Position numbers and translations under genes: made by a program. A DNA stretch of 64,000 bases from Variovorax davisae (GTDB lineage Bacteria; Pseudomonadota; Gammaproteobacteria; Burkholderiales; Burkholderiaceae_C), in contig NZ_JASZYS010000008.1 in assembly GCF_030316845.1 (NCBI RefSeq), positions 124,001-188,000 of the forward strand, written 5' to 3'. How positions within the stretch are numbered: position 1 is the stretch's first letter; each line of letters opens with the position of its first letter. This document shows, in pieces, positions 33,743 through 42,832 of the stretch. The notes below the pieces were generated by a model. That model was not told the DNA's origin. It did no database searches and saw nothing but the letters and a program-made list of their open reading frames with translations.

Positions 33743-34772
33743 CGCGCTCGCCGCGACGCTCCTGCGCTGGGCGGCGGTCGCACTGCTGCTGGTCGCCGCG
33801 GTGGTCGTCGCGGCCGCCGGATGGATCGCCTACGCCCACGGCGCACGCAGCGCGCGGGAGACGCTGTCGGTCGAGCAGCTGGCCGGCGGGCAGGGCCGCT
33901 GGGTGCCGGCCGGCGACGCCGCGCTCTACGTGCAGGAATGGGGGAACGCCAAGGCCCCGACGCTGCTGCTGCTGCATGGCACCGGGGCCTGGAGCGGGAC
34001 CTGGTTCGAGTTGCCGCGGACCCTGAGCGAAGCCGGGTGGCGCGTCGTGGCCGTGGACCTGCCGCCGTTCGGGCTGTCGAAGCCGGCGCGGCCCGGCGCC
34101 GGCCCGGACTATTCGCGCGCGGCGCAGGCCCGGCGGGTCCTCGGCCTGATCGACAGCCTCGGGGCGCCGGTGGTCCTGGTGGGGCATTCGTTCGGCGCCG
34201 GGCCCGCGCTCGAGGCGGCGCTGCAGGCCCAGGGGCGCGTGCGCCAGCTGGTGCTGGTCGATCCGGCGCTGGGCCTGGGCCCGCTGGGCGAAGCGCCGGT
34301 CTGCGAGCAAAGCGCCCCTGGCCTGCTGGCGCAGCGCGATCTTCGAACCGCCCTGGTCGGCGCGACCGCGACCTGGCCCGGCCTGACGGGCACGCTGCTG
34401 AAGCAGTTCGTCTTCCGGAAGGACGCGGTGACCGACGCGCTGGTCCCCGCCTACCAGCTGCCCTTCGCGCGCGAGGGCTTCAGCGCCAGCCTCGGCGACT
34501 GGGCGCTGGCCTTCGCGGCTTCGGCCTGCGAGGGCGCCGCCAGCCTCGATCCCGCGAAGCTGCGGGCCTGGGCCGCCGGCGGCCTGCCGGTGGCGCTGCT
34601 GTGGGGCGAGCAGGACAGCATCACGCCGCTGGCGCAGGCGCGTGCCCTGCAAGGCTGGATTCCGCAGGCGTCGCTCACCGTCCTGCCGCAGGTGGGGCAC
34701 ATTCCGCACATCGAGAGTCCGGGCGCCTTTGCCGAGGCGTTGCTGGGCCGGCTGCCGGCGGCCGTGCCTTAG
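33726..34772 (+). CDS. Membrane-anchored alpha/beta hydrolase
   Basis: 348 residues. An N-terminal hydrophobic helix ([21 protein letters not shown]) anchors the protein, with the catalytic domain outside. The nucleophile elbow is [12 protein letters not shown], the oxyanion region is [13 protein letters not shown], and the acid and histidine appear in [11 protein letters not shown] and [13 protein letters not shown] at 33726 is preferred over the in-frame GTG 12 bases upstream. It shares its last four bases with the convergent ferredoxin gene. Substrate unknown. Confidence 0.85.
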   Translation: MSTISSALAATLLRWAAVALLLVAAVVVAAAGWIAYAHGARSARETLSVEQLAGGQGRWVPAGDAALYVQEWGNAKAPTLLLLHGTGAWSGTWFELPRTLSEAGWRVVAVDLPPFGLSKPARPGAGPDYSRAAQARRVLGLIDSLGAPVVLVGHSFGAGPALEAALQAQGRVRQLVLVDPALGLGPLGEAPVCEQSAPGLLAQRDLRTALVGATATWPGLTGTLLKQFVFRKDAVTDALVPAYQLPFAREGFSASLGDWALAFAASACEGAASLDPAKLRAWAAGGLPVALLWGEQDSITPLAQARALQGWIPQASLTVLPQVGHIPHIESPGAFAEALLGRLPAAVP

Positions 34773-35089
34773 GCTTCCAGCTGCAGGTACACCCGCCCGC
34801 CCTCGATGCGCACCGGATAGCTGCGGATGTCCTCGGTCACGGGGGCGCAGGTGCCGCGGCCGCTGCGGATGTCGAACTTGCCCTGGTGCAGCGGGCATTC
34901 GATCTCGAAGCCGTCGAGGAAGCCGTCGCACAGGCGCGCATGGCCATGGGTGCAGATGTTGTCGGTCGCGTAGACGCTGCCGTCGACCTTGTAGAAGGCC
35001 AGGTCGCGGCCGGCGACCTGCACGCCGACGACGTCGTCGTCGGGCACGCCGTCTTCGTCGACGGCCTCGATCCAGGGGGAATCGCTCAT
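34769..35089 (-). CDS. nagAb: Rieske ferredoxin of a ring-hydroxylating oxygenase
   Basis: 106-residue 2Fe-2S Rieske ferredoxin. Ligands are C46/H48 ([10 protein letters not shown]) and C65/H68 ([10 protein letters not shown]). It passes electrons from the reductase at 36869 to the oxygenase at 35591. The gene order on the coding strand, reductase-alpha-beta-ferredoxin, equals nagAaGHAb of naphthalene/salicylate degraders. The symbol reflects this synteny and the resemblance of the oxygenase; a related aromatic-acid dioxygenase cannot be excluded. Confidence 0.88.
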   Translation of the reverse strand: MSDSPWIEAVDEDGVPDDDVVGVQVAGRDLAFYKVDGSVYATDNICTHGHARLCDGFLDGFEIECPLHQGKFDIRSGRGTCAPVTEDIRSYPVRIEGGRVYLQLEA

Positions 35090-35097
35090 GATGGGTC

Positions 35098-35589
35098 TCA
35101 GATCGGATAGATGATGGAGTTGGGGATCATTTCGCTGTCGTACACGCACAGCCGCTGCTGGAACTTCAAACCTGTGGGCGTGCGCACGATGACGTCGAGG
35201 TAGCGCCCGACATTGAAGACGGTCGATTCCTGAGACAGCTTGGTGCGGAACACCGCGTAGTTCGCCTCGACCTCGATGCGCTCGCCGTCGGCGCGCAGCA
35301 CCAGCGGCGCCCCGACCACGTGGCGCTGGTAGTAGGGGTCGTGAAACAGCGTCTCGCGGATGCCGTAGGCGCGGTCTTTCAGCATGCCCTTGCTTTCGAA
35401 GAACAGCGTGGCCAGTGGAAAGCCGCGCTCGTGGTTCTCGCGCGGGATCAGCTTGTAGATGCAGTCGTCGGTGAAGAACTCCGGCCAGAGGTCCCAGTCG
35501 CCCGAGTCGACGGCGCTCGCGTAGTCGGCATGGAGCTGGGCCACCTGCAGGTAGTCGGCGAAGCCGATCGAAGTCGTTGCGGCGTTCAT
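35098..35589 (-). CDS. nagH: Ring-hydroxylating oxygenase beta (small) subunit
   Basis: 163-residue small subunit of an alpha3beta3 oxygenase (SnoaL/NTF2-like cone fold). Typical blocks are [21 protein letters not shown] and [19 protein letters not shown]. It has no cofactor and serves structure. It starts one base after the alpha-subunit stop and is followed by the ferredoxin after eight bases. Similarity to the salicylate 5-hydroxylase small subunit is judged from context with the alpha subunit. Confidence 0.87.
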   Translation of the reverse strand: MNAATTSIGFADYLQVAQLHADYASAVDSGDWDLWPEFFTDDCIYKLIPRENHERGFPLATLFFESKGMLKDRAYGIRETLFHDPYYQRHVVGAPLVLRADGERIEVEANYAVFRTKLSQESTVFNVGRYLDVIVRTPTGLKFQQRLCVYDSEMIPNSIIYPI

Positions 35590-35590
35590 G

Positions 35591-36850
35591 TCAGCACTCC
35601 ATCACTTCGCGCCAGTATTCATACATGCCGCGGATGAGCGTCTCGGTCACCATGTGGTCGGTGTCGCCGACCTCGCGGCCGCCGAGCTCGGCCAGCGTGC
35701 GGTGGAAGGGCTTCTGCTCGAAGCCCTGCTGCGACAGCTCGATCACCTCGCCGTCGTCGGCCGACACGAAGCCCGCCGGCCCGAACAGGTTGGCCTGGCG
35801 CAGCCGGCGCTGCGTCATCTCGGGCGTGTCGTCCTCGAAACCGAAGTGCGTCCAGACGAAATCGAAGGCGCCATGTCCGTCCGGCTGGATGTGGCGGGTC
35901 GACACGCTGTTGACCTGCTGCTGCAGGATCACGCTCGGGAACAGCGTCATCATCACGGCGGTCGGACCGCCCCACCAGGGCTCCGGCACGATGTCGAGGA
36001 AGCGCGGGTCGTTCAGCGCCATGCTCTCCTTGAAGCTGGACACCTGCGTGACCTGGTCGGCCTTGCCGGCGCTGCCACGGGTCGAGATCATGGCCGCATG
36101 CCGGTGGCGGGCGTCCATCTTGAGCTCGCTCTTGTTGTCGGCGCGCCAGAGCCCGAAGGTGACGAACCAGGTGTGCAGCAGGCCCGGGTGGTAGGGGTCC
36201 TTGATGTTCTCCTGCATCAGCTTCCAGTTGCCCGGGATGCGCTGGCGGTTGTAGCCCAGGATCTTCAGCGGCCGGCCGTCGAACAGGCGGTCGAAGTAGC
36301 CGAGGATGACCGGCCCGAGGAAGTCCTCCAGCGATTCGATGCCGTGGTCGAAACTGGCGAACACCACGCCGCCGCGGGTCGCCACCTTGAGCTTGTTCAG
36401 GCCGTGGTCGGCGGTCTTGAAGTCGGCCGGCATGCCGCCGTTGACCTTGCCGTCCTGCTTGACGCCGCGCCGGAAGGGCACGCCCTGCAGGTCGCCCTGG
36501 AGGGTGTAGCTCCACTGGTGGTAGGGGCAGACGAACTCCTTGCGGTTGCCGTGGCGTTGGCGGCAGAACTGCATGCCGCGGTGGGCGCAGACGTTCTCGA
36601 CCACGCCGATGCCGCCGTCGCTGTCGCGCACCATCAGCACCGAGCGTTCGCCGACCACGGTGCGCTTGAAGTCGCCGGGGTTCGGAATCTCGGCCTCCAG
36701 GCCGACGTAGTTCCAGTGCTTGTTGTAGAAGAAGCGCTCGAGCTCCTTCTTGTGCTGGTCCGGGTCGGTGTAGGCCATGAAGGGAATCCGGCTCGTGCCT
36801 TCGGACTCCCAGTGGATCTTGACCGGAAAGGTGTCGGGGGTGGGGCTCAT
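35591..36850 (-). CDS. nagG: Salicylate 5-hydroxylase-like oxygenase alpha subunit
   Basis: 419-residue catalytic subunit. The Rieske ligands are C88/H90 (VCAHRGMQF) and C108/H111 (CPYHQWSY). The mononuclear iron site is [15 protein letters not shown]. Long blocks such as [39 protein letters not shown] and [14 protein letters not shown] agree with my recollection of NagG from Ralstonia U2, which turns salicylate into gentisate. Anthranilate- or other carboxylate-hydroxylating relatives are close, so the substrate is likely but not certain. No gentisate dioxygenase gene is in the window. Confidence 0.9.
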   Translation of the reverse strand: MSPTPDTFPVKIHWESEGTSRIPFMAYTDPDQHKKELERFFYNKHWNYVGLEAEIPNPGDFKRTVVGERSVLMVRDSDGGIGVVENVCAHRGMQFCRQRHGNRKEFVCPYHQWSYTLQGDLQGVPFRRGVKQDGKVNGGMPADFKTADHGLNKLKVATRGGVVFASFDHGIESLEDFLGPVILGYFDRLFDGRPLKILGYNRQRIPGNWKLMQENIKDPYHPGLLHTWFVTFGLWRADNKSELKMDARHRHAAMISTRGSAGKADQVTQVSSFKESMALNDPRFLDIVPEPWWGGPTAVMMTLFPSVILQQQVNSVSTRHIQPDGHGAFDFVWTHFGFEDDTPEMTQRRLRQANLFGPAGFVSADDGEVIELSQQGFEQKPFHRTLAELGGREVGDTDHMVTETLIRGMYEYWREVMEC

Positions 36851-36868
36851 GTCTGTCTCCTTGTCGTC

Positions 36869-37822
36869 TCAGGTGCCGCTGGCATAGAAGGCGTCGGCGT
36901 AGACCTGTTCGGGCTGCACGCCCATCTGGCGGATCAGGTGCGAAGTGGCCTCGACCATCGGCGGCGCGCCGCACAGGTAGGCGCGAAAGCCTTGCAGATG
37001 CGGCCAGTCCCGGGCGATCGCCTCGGTCACCAGGCCGCTGCGGCAGTCGGCTGCGCGGCCGGAGGTGACGACCACGTGCACCTTCAGTCCGGGATGCCGG
37101 CGCTGCAGCTCGGCCAGCCACTCGCGCCCGTAGATGTCGCGCTCGGAGCGCACGCCGAAATAGAGGTGGATGTCGTTGCCCATGCCTTCGGCGATCGCGC
37201 CGCGGACGATCGACAGGATCGGCGCCAGCCCGGTGCCGCCGGCCACGCACAGCATCGGGCCCGGGTGCTTGCGGCGCAGGTAGGCCGAGCCGAGCGGGCC
37301 GCTGACGCGCACCGCGTCGCCGACCTTCAGCGTGTCGGCGATGTAGCTGGTCACGCGGCCCTCGGCGACCAGGCGCACGTGGAACTCGAGCTCGCCGTCG
37401 TCGCAGAGCCCCGCCATCGAATACGGACGGATGTGGTCCGGCGTGAACTGCAGCAGCGCGTACTGTCCCGGCGAGAAGGACAGGGGCTTGGCCGGCTTCA
37501 GGCGGATGCGCTTGATGTCGTGCGTCTGGTCCTCGATCCCCACCACGGTGGCCTTGAGGATCTTCGCGGCGTGCACGACCACCTCGTCGGGCTCCGGAAT
37601 CTCGATGGTGCAGGACTCGGTCGGGAAGGTCTGGCAGGCCAGCACGTAGCCGTCGCCGCCGTCCGCGGGCCGGTCCGACAGCATCTTGCAGCGGCAGGTG
37701 CCGCAGCGCCCGGCCATGCAGCTGTACGACACCGGCACGTCGTTCGCGCGCAGGGTCTCCAGCAGGTTGGCGCCAGGCGCGGCGCTCAATGTCCGCTGCA
37801 GGGGGCGCACGACGATTTCCAT
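36869..37822 (-). CDS. nagAa: Oxygenase NADH:ferredoxin reductase
   Basis: 317-residue reductase. The N-terminal plant-type 2Fe-2S domain carries C35, C40, C43 and C63 ([10 protein letters not shown] and ACQTF). It is followed by an FAD domain (RPYSMAGLC, about residues 138-146) and an NAD domain ([18 protein letters not shown], ending [11 protein letters not shown]). This order is that of NagAa/NdoR-type reductases. It is the first gene of the oxygenase operon, divergent from the NahR-like regulator at 37941. Confidence 0.9.
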   Translation of the reverse strand: MEIVVRPLQRTLSAAPGANLLETLRANDVPVSYSCMAGRCGTCRCKMLSDRPADGGDGYVLACQTFPTESCTIEIPEPDEVVVHAAKILKATVVGIEDQTHDIKRIRLKPAKPLSFSPGQYALLQFTPDHIRPYSMAGLCDDGELEFHVRLVAEGRVTSYIADTLKVGDAVRVSGPLGSAYLRRKHPGPMLCVAGGTGLAPILSIVRGAIAEGMGNDIHLYFGVRSERDIYGREWLAELQRRHPGLKVHVVVTSGRAADCRSGLVTEAIARDWPHLQGFRAYLCGAPPMVEATSHLIRQMGVQPEQVYADAFYASGT

Positions 37823-37896
37823 CTTGTTCTGACTGCCTCTTGTCTCGTGGGAAGGTGATCGTCGGGCGCGCAGGCAGATCAGTCAATGCAATGAGA

Positions 37897-37916
37897 TGAA
37901 TGGTGGATATCATTCA
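37897..37916. promoter_or_regulatory. Putative NahR/NagR-type operator
   Basis: Inverted repeat TGAATG-N8-CATTCA in the 118-base divergent gap between the reductase and the regulator genes. The CATTCA/ATTCAT character agrees with the sites described for NahR. It lies 24 bases upstream of the regulator ATG, consistent with joint control of both directions. Binding is inferred. Confidence 0.55.
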
Positions 37917-37940
37917 GATCAATATGACCGAAAGGGCGCC

Positions 37941-38870
37941 ATGGAGCTCCACGACATCGACCTGAACCTTCTGGTGGTCTTCAACCAGTTGCTGGTCGAG
38001 CGCAAGGTCTCGAAGGTCGCGGAGAACCTGGGCCTGGGGCAGCCGGCGGTCAGCAATGCGCTCGCCCGGCTGCGCAAGCTGTTCGGCGACGAGCTGTTCC
38101 TGCGCACGTCGGCCGGGATGCAGCCGACGCCCTTTGCCGAGCAGCTGGCGGAGTCGATCGGCTATGCGCTGGGCATGATCCACGGCGCGGTCAACGTCCG
38201 CAGTTCATTCGACCCGGCGACCAGCCCGCGCAAGTTCTCGATCGGCATGACCGACATCGGCGAGATCTACTTCCTGCCGCGGCTCATGAAGCGGCTGCAG
38301 GAGGTCGCGCCCTCGGTCTCCCTCAGCACGGTGCGCAACACCGCGGTCAACCTGAAGGACGCGATGGAGGCGGGGCAGGTCGACCTGGCCATCGGCCTGC
38401 TGCCGCAGCTGAAGGCGGGCTTTTTCCAGCGCCGGCTGTTCACCCAGCAGTACGTGTGCCTGTTCCGGCAAGGCCACCGGCTCGACAGGAAGAAGGTGCT
38501 GCCCGCGGAGTTCTACGCCGCCGGCCATGTGGCGATCGTCGCGGCCGGCACCGGGCATGGCCGGGTCGACGAGATCCTCGACAGCAGCTCACCGCAGCGG
38601 CGCGTGAAGCTGACCGTGCCGCACTTTGTCGCCGTGGGCCACATCCTGCAGTCGACCGACCTGATCGCCACGGTGCCCGAGCGGCTGGCCGAGCGCATGG
38701 TCGAGCCCTTCGGGCTCAAGTACCTGGCGCACCCGGTCAAGCTGCCGCCGATCGCGATCAACCTGTTCTGGCATGCCAAGTTCCACAAGGACCCGGCCAA
38801 CCAGTGGCTGCGAAGCCTGGTGGTCGAGCTGCATGCGGATGATCGGGAGCAGGGCGGCGCGCTGGCCTGA
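37941..38870 (+). CDS. NahR/NagR-like LysR activator
   Basis: 309 residues. The N-terminus MELHDIDLNLLVVFNQLLVE and downstream AENLGLGQPAVSNALARLR closely follow NahR. The effector domain shares MTDIGEIYFLPRLM, AAGTGHGRVDE, VPHFVAVGHILQSTDL and INLFWHAKFHKD with that protein, which responds to salicylate. It is divergent from the salicylate 5-hydroxylase-like operon and is its probable salicylate-responsive activator. Agreement of regulator type and enzyme type strengthens the assignment of both. Confidence 0.92.
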   Translation: MELHDIDLNLLVVFNQLLVERKVSKVAENLGLGQPAVSNALARLRKLFGDELFLRTSAGMQPTPFAEQLAESIGYALGMIHGAVNVRSSFDPATSPRKFSIGMTDIGEIYFLPRLMKRLQEVAPSVSLSTVRNTAVNLKDAMEAGQVDLAIGLLPQLKAGFFQRRLFTQQYVCLFRQGHRLDRKKVLPAEFYAAGHVAIVAAGTGHGRVDEILDSSSPQRRVKLTVPHFVAVGHILQSTDLIATVPERLAERMVEPFGLKYLAHPVKLPPIAINLFWHAKFHKDPANQWLRSLVVELHADDREQGGALA

Positions 38871-38882
38871 GGCGCGCGTTCT

Positions 38883-40700
38883 TCAGGGCGCGCCGGCGGC
38901 AGGGAGCATCGCCGCCGGTACGCGCACCGGCATGCCCAGCACCATCTGCGCCATGCCCTTGCCCAGCGGGTCGGTGCGCAGCGAGGTCGGTCCGCCGCCG
39001 TCCAGCGCGTGCTGCAGCACGAAGTTGAGCGCGTTCAGCCCGGGCGCGTGATACCGGCGGACATCGCCCCGGACCAGGTGGGCCAGGTAGCCGGCCAGCG
39101 TGCGTTCGTCGATGGCGCGTGCGATGTAGGGCAGCAGTTCGGGCCGGCGCGCGAAGATCGCGACGTTCGAATGATCCCCCTTGTCGCCCGAGCGGGCGTA
39201 GGCCAGGCGGATCAGCGGCACCTCGACCCAGTCGTCGGGTGCCGGGCCGGGCGCTGGCGCCGGCGCGGCCTGCGAGGGCGGGGGTGGTGTCGGCTGGGCC
39301 CGGCCCGGCGGCAACTCGACCTGCGATCGCTCGCCGCCCAGGATCACGCTGGGCGCCGGCAGGCGCGACTTGGCGAGCAGGCAGGTGAAGAGCCGATAGC
39401 GCGGCTCGACGGCCGGCTTGCCGTTGAGCGTCAACGCGCTGCCTGCCGTGCTGCCGGGCGCCCACGAGACGCCGCAGGCGCGCGACTCGCGGGCGAACAG
39501 GTCCAGCGCCGTGTCGCTCGCATGGACCACTGCCACCCGCGCGACGGCCTCGCGCAGCGCGGCGCCGCCGCCGGCATGGGGGCCGTAGCCGTCCTCGGCG
39601 CCGATGACGGTGACGGCCGTCTTGTCGAAATCGCCGTAGCCGGCGCGTGCCAGCAGCGTGCGCGCGCGATTGCACAGGGCCTCGCCGGTGCGCCGCGCCT
39701 TGCGGATCGCGTCGAGCCCGAACACCGAGACCTGGGCCACGCAGCGAAAGCCGTCCTGGTAGGTCGCCGAGACCTTGTAGCTGTCGCTCGGCCTGCGGCC
39801 GCGGGCGCCGCTCACGCGCACGCGGTCGGGCGCCTCCTGCTCGATGCGCACGTCGGTGAAATCGCAGATCACGTCGGGCAGCATGTAGTTCGCCGGGTCG
39901 CCGACTTCGTAGAGCACCTGCTCGGCCACGGTCGACACCCGCACGATGCCGCCGGTGCCTTCGGGCTTGCCCAGGCTGAAGCGGCCATCGCCATCGAAGG
40001 CGATGACCGGATAGCCGATGTTTTCCCAGTCGGGCACGTCCTCCCAGTCGGTGTGGATGCCGCCGGTGGCCTGTGCGCCGCATTCGAGCAGATGGCCCGC
40101 CAGCGAGCCTGCGGCCAGGCGGTCGAATTCGTCGGCGCGCCAGCCGAAATGGTGGATCAGTGCGCCCAGCGTGGTCGCGCTGTCGACGATGCGGCCGGTG
40201 ATCACGACGTCCGCGCCCATGTCCAGCGCGCGCGCGATCGGCAGCGCGCCGAGATAGGCGTTGGCGCTGTCGAGGTCCTTGGGCATCGGCGCGCCGGTAT
40301 AGAAATCGACCACCCCTTCGGCACGCAGGGGACCCACCAGATCCAGGCAGTCGTCGCCCTCGACCCAGGCCACCTTCAGCGTCGTGCCGATCCGGCGCTG
40401 GAGCGCGTCGATGGCTTCGGCGCATGCGCGCGGGTTGAGCCCGCCCGCGTTGGCGACCAGGCGGATGCCCGCGGCCGCGCAGGCCGGAAGGATCTCGGCC
40501 AGCGCGACGTCGACGAAATCGTTGGCCCAGCCTTGTGCGGGGTCGCGCGCCTTGGCGCGCGCCATGCTCGACAGCGTCATCTCCGACAGGTAGTCGAACA
40601 CCAGGTACTGCATCCCCGGTACCTGCACCAGTTGCCGGGGCCCGAGGATGCTGTCGCCGATGAAGGCGCAGGCGCCGCCGAGGATCGCGGGGGTGGTCAT
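38883..40700 (-). CDS. AtuA-family (DUF1446) protein with C-terminal AtuA-like domain
   Basis: 605 residues. The main domain (about 1-455) has the DUF1446 features GGACAFIGDSILGPRQL near the N-terminus, NAGGLNPRAC, VITGRIVDSATTLGALIHHF and GATGGIHTDWEDV-like spacing (seen as QATGGIHTDWEDV). After a proline/alanine linker, residues about 490-600 form the small AtuA-like domain (RLAYARSGDKGDHSNVAIFA). AtuA is needed for acyclic terpene use in Pseudomonas, but the reaction is not established. Here it is paired with a Bug receptor three bases upstream, so it probably handles an imported acid or its CoA ester. Confidence 0.88.
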   Translation of the reverse strand: MTTPAILGGACAFIGDSILGPRQLVQVPGMQYLVFDYLSEMTLSSMARAKARDPAQGWANDFVDVALAEILPACAAAGIRLVANAGGLNPRACAEAIDALQRRIGTTLKVAWVEGDDCLDLVGPLRAEGVVDFYTGAPMPKDLDSANAYLGALPIARALDMGADVVITGRIVDSATTLGALIHHFGWRADEFDRLAAGSLAGHLLECGAQATGGIHTDWEDVPDWENIGYPVIAFDGDGRFSLGKPEGTGGIVRVSTVAEQVLYEVGDPANYMLPDVICDFTDVRIEQEAPDRVRVSGARGRRPSDSYKVSATYQDGFRCVAQVSVFGLDAIRKARRTGEALCNRARTLLARAGYGDFDKTAVTVIGAEDGYGPHAGGGAALREAVARVAVVHASDTALDLFARESRACGVSWAPGSTAGSALTLNGKPAVEPRYRLFTCLLAKSRLPAPSVILGGERSQVELPPGRAQPTPPPPSQAAPAPAPGPAPDDWVEVPLIRLAYARSGDKGDHSNVAIFARRPELLPYIARAIDERTLAGYLAHLVRGDVRRYHAPGLNALNFVLQHALDGGGPTSLRTDPLGKGMAQMVLGMPVRVPAAMLPAAGAP

Positions 40701-40703
40701 CGC

Positions 40704-41684
40704 TCAGTCCAGGCGAATGCCGGCGCTGCGGATGACTTCCGCGCCGATGCGATTTTCCTCGGCGAGGAAGCGGGTGAACTCGGCCGGCGTGGAGCCGACC
40801 GCATCGGTGCTGATGGCGGCCAGCCGCTCCTTCAGCTCGGGCGACTGCAGCACCGCCGCGATCTCGGCAGCGAGGCGTTGCCGGATCGGCTCCGGGGTGC
40901 GCGCCGGCGCCAGCAGCCCGGCCCAGGCGTAGGACACCAGTTGAGGAAAGCCCAGCTCGACCACGGTCGGCACGCCCGGCAGTTGCGCCGACCGTGTCGA
41001 GCCGGTGACCGCGAGCGCGTCGAGCTTGCCGGCGCGGATCTGCGGGCCGATGGCCGACACGGCGTCGAACATGAACCCGACCCGCCCGCCCACCAGATCG
41101 CTGATGGCGTCGGCCGTGCCCTTGTAGGGGATGTGCGTGGCCTTGAACCCTGCGGCCTGGGCGAAGCGCTCGCCCAGCAGGTGGGCGGCCGATCCGACGC
41201 CGCTGCTGGCGTAGGTGGCCTGGCCGCTCGGGCGCACCGCCGCGAGGAACTCCGCCATGCTGTTCACCGCCAGTTGCGGCGTCGATACGAGGACCAGCGA
41301 GGTGCGCGAGATCTGCGTGATCGGCGTCAGGTCGTTCGGCCCATAGGGCAGCGACTTGTAGAGCCACTGGTTGTTGGCGTAGGCGCCGATCACGACCAGC
41401 AGCGTGTAGCCGTCGGGCGCCGACTTGGCGACCATGTCGGTGCCCAGGATGCTGTTGCCGCCGGGCTTGTTGTCGATCACGAAGGGCTGGCCCATGCGGG
41501 CCGAGACCTCCTTCATCACGGCGCGCGCGATGACGTCGGTGTTGCCGCCCGCGGGGTAGGGAACGACCACGCGGACCGGTCGCTCGGGATAGCCGGTCTG
41601 GGCCACGGCGGGCTGGACACCGATGGCTGCCGCGGCCGTGACCGCCAACGCGCCGCATCGGCGCAGGAAGGTGCGCAGGAACAT
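40704..41684 (-). CDS. Bug-family tripartite tricarboxylate transporter receptor
   Basis: 326-residue periplasmic binding protein with signal peptide (CGALAVTAAAAIGVQPAVAQ) and mature start TGYPERPVRVVVPYPAGGNT, the family hallmark. DNKPGGNSILGTDMVAKS and VELGFPQLVSYAWAGLLAPA are further conserved blocks. It starts an operon with the AtuA-family gene and is divergent from the LysR at 41804. The ligand is unknown. Confidence 0.92.
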   Translation of the reverse strand: MFLRTFLRRCGALAVTAAAAIGVQPAVAQTGYPERPVRVVVPYPAGGNTDVIARAVMKEVSARMGQPFVIDNKPGGNSILGTDMVAKSAPDGYTLLVVIGAYANNQWLYKSLPYGPNDLTPITQISRTSLVLVSTPQLAVNSMAEFLAAVRPSGQATYASSGVGSAAHLLGERFAQAAGFKATHIPYKGTADAISDLVGGRVGFMFDAVSAIGPQIRAGKLDALAVTGSTRSAQLPGVPTVVELGFPQLVSYAWAGLLAPARTPEPIRQRLAAEIAAVLQSPELKERLAAISTDAVGSTPAEFTRFLAEENRIGAEVIRSAGIRLD

Positions 41685-41803
41685 GTCTCTTGTCTCCTCT
41701 GGAGCGTGAATGATGCGGCCCGGGGCCGGCGGTGGCCTCGCGCATTCCCGGCTACATTGATAACGATCTGGAATCGGGCCCGCCGATCGTCGAAGGAGTC
41801 TTC

Positions 41804-42832
41804 ATGCAGTTCAAGGACGTCAGCGCTTTCGTGAAGGCGGCCGAGGCCGGCAACCTGCACGCCGCCGCGGCCGTGATCGGTATCACCCAACCCGCCTTGA
41901 CCAAGTCGATCCGGCGGCTCGAGGCCGCGCTGGAGGTCCGGCTGTTCGAGCGCACCGCCCGCGGCGTGGCGCTGACGCCGATCGGCCGGGTGCTGTACGA
42001 GCGCAGCCGCAGCCTGGAACTGCTGGTCGACGACATCCGCACGGAGCTCGCCGACATCAAGACCGCCGGCAGCGGGCTGGTGCGCATCGGCGCCGTGCCG
42101 GCGGTCGTCGAGTCGATCGTGGCGCCGATGCTGACGCGGTTCGTGGACGGCGAGGGCGCCTTGCGCTTCGACATCCAGGTGCAGCTCAGCGGCGGTCTGC
42201 TGCGCAGCCTGCAGGCGGGGCAGCTGGACCTGGCGGTGGCCGCCATACCGGAGGTCCTGCCGGCCGACCTGAGCGTGACGCCGCTGGCCGCACTGCGCAG
42301 CGCGGTGGTGGCGCGCGAGGGCCATGCGATGCTGGGCCGCCGCTTCACGCTGGCCGAACTGGCGCGCCAGAAGTGGCTGCTGCCGCCCTCGGACATCCTG
42401 CTGCGGCAATGGGTGGCGGCGATGTTCGTCGACAACGGCCTGGCGCCGCCGGAGGTGTCGGTCCAGGCCGACGCATCGCCGGCCATCTTCGCGGCGCTGG
42501 TGCGCAGCACCGACCTGCTGACCGTCATGACGCATGCGATGCTGCATTCGTCGATGGGCGCCGGCCTGGCGCCGCTGCCGGCGCCGGCGCGGACCTGGGA
42601 GATTCAGCTCGGGCTGTTCTGGCGCCGCAAGGGCTTCTTCTCCGGCGCGATGACGCAGTGCCGCGAGCAGCTCGAAGGCGCGTTCAGGGCTGCGGCGCAA
42701 GGCGGCCAGCCGGCGTCCAGGCTGCCCCCTGCACCGCCAGCAGCCCCGAGCGCCCCGCCACCTCGCCCTGCCGCAGCCGGTGCCGCGGCAGGGCCGAGCG
42801 ATCGACCGCCGCGGCGAGCGCGCCGAGGCTGA
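41804..42832 (+). CDS. LysR-family regulator with extended C-terminus
   Basis: 342 residues with GAAGGAG six bases before the ATG. The helix-turn-helix is FVKAAEAGNLHAAAAVIGIT followed by QPALTKSIRRLE. The effector domain begins near residue 90 (GLVRIGAVPAVVESI). It resembles the CbbR/GbpR side of the family and differs from the NahR-type regulators in this window. The last 40 or so residues are a proline/alanine/arginine-rich tail read through the antisense of arnD (149-base convergent overlap). The usual length is about 300 residues, so the tail is probably non-functional. It likely controls the Bug/AtuA operon. Confidence 0.88.
   Translation: MQFKDVSAFVKAAEAGNLHAAAAVIGITQPALTKSIRRLEAALEVRLFERTARGVALTPIGRVLYERSRSLELLVDDIRTELADIKTAGSGLVRIGAVPAVVESIVAPMLTRFVDGEGALRFDIQVQLSGGLLRSLQAGQLDLAVAAIPEVLPADLSVTPLAALRSAVVAREGHAMLGRRFTLAELARQKWLLPPSDILLRQWVAAMFVDNGLAPPEVSVQADASPAIFAALVRSTDLLTVMTHAMLHSSMGAGLAPLPAPARTWEIQLGLFWRRKGFFSGAMTQCREQLEGAFRAAAQGGQPASRLPPAPPAAPSAPPPRPAAAGAAAGPSDRPPRRARRG

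Noticed and set aside
30338..34026. Two open frames of over 1100 codons (one antisense, one in another plus frame) across the oxidase-methyltransferase region
   Set aside because: Both are shadows of the 30380-33742 genes. They lack recognisable domains and have skewed composition.
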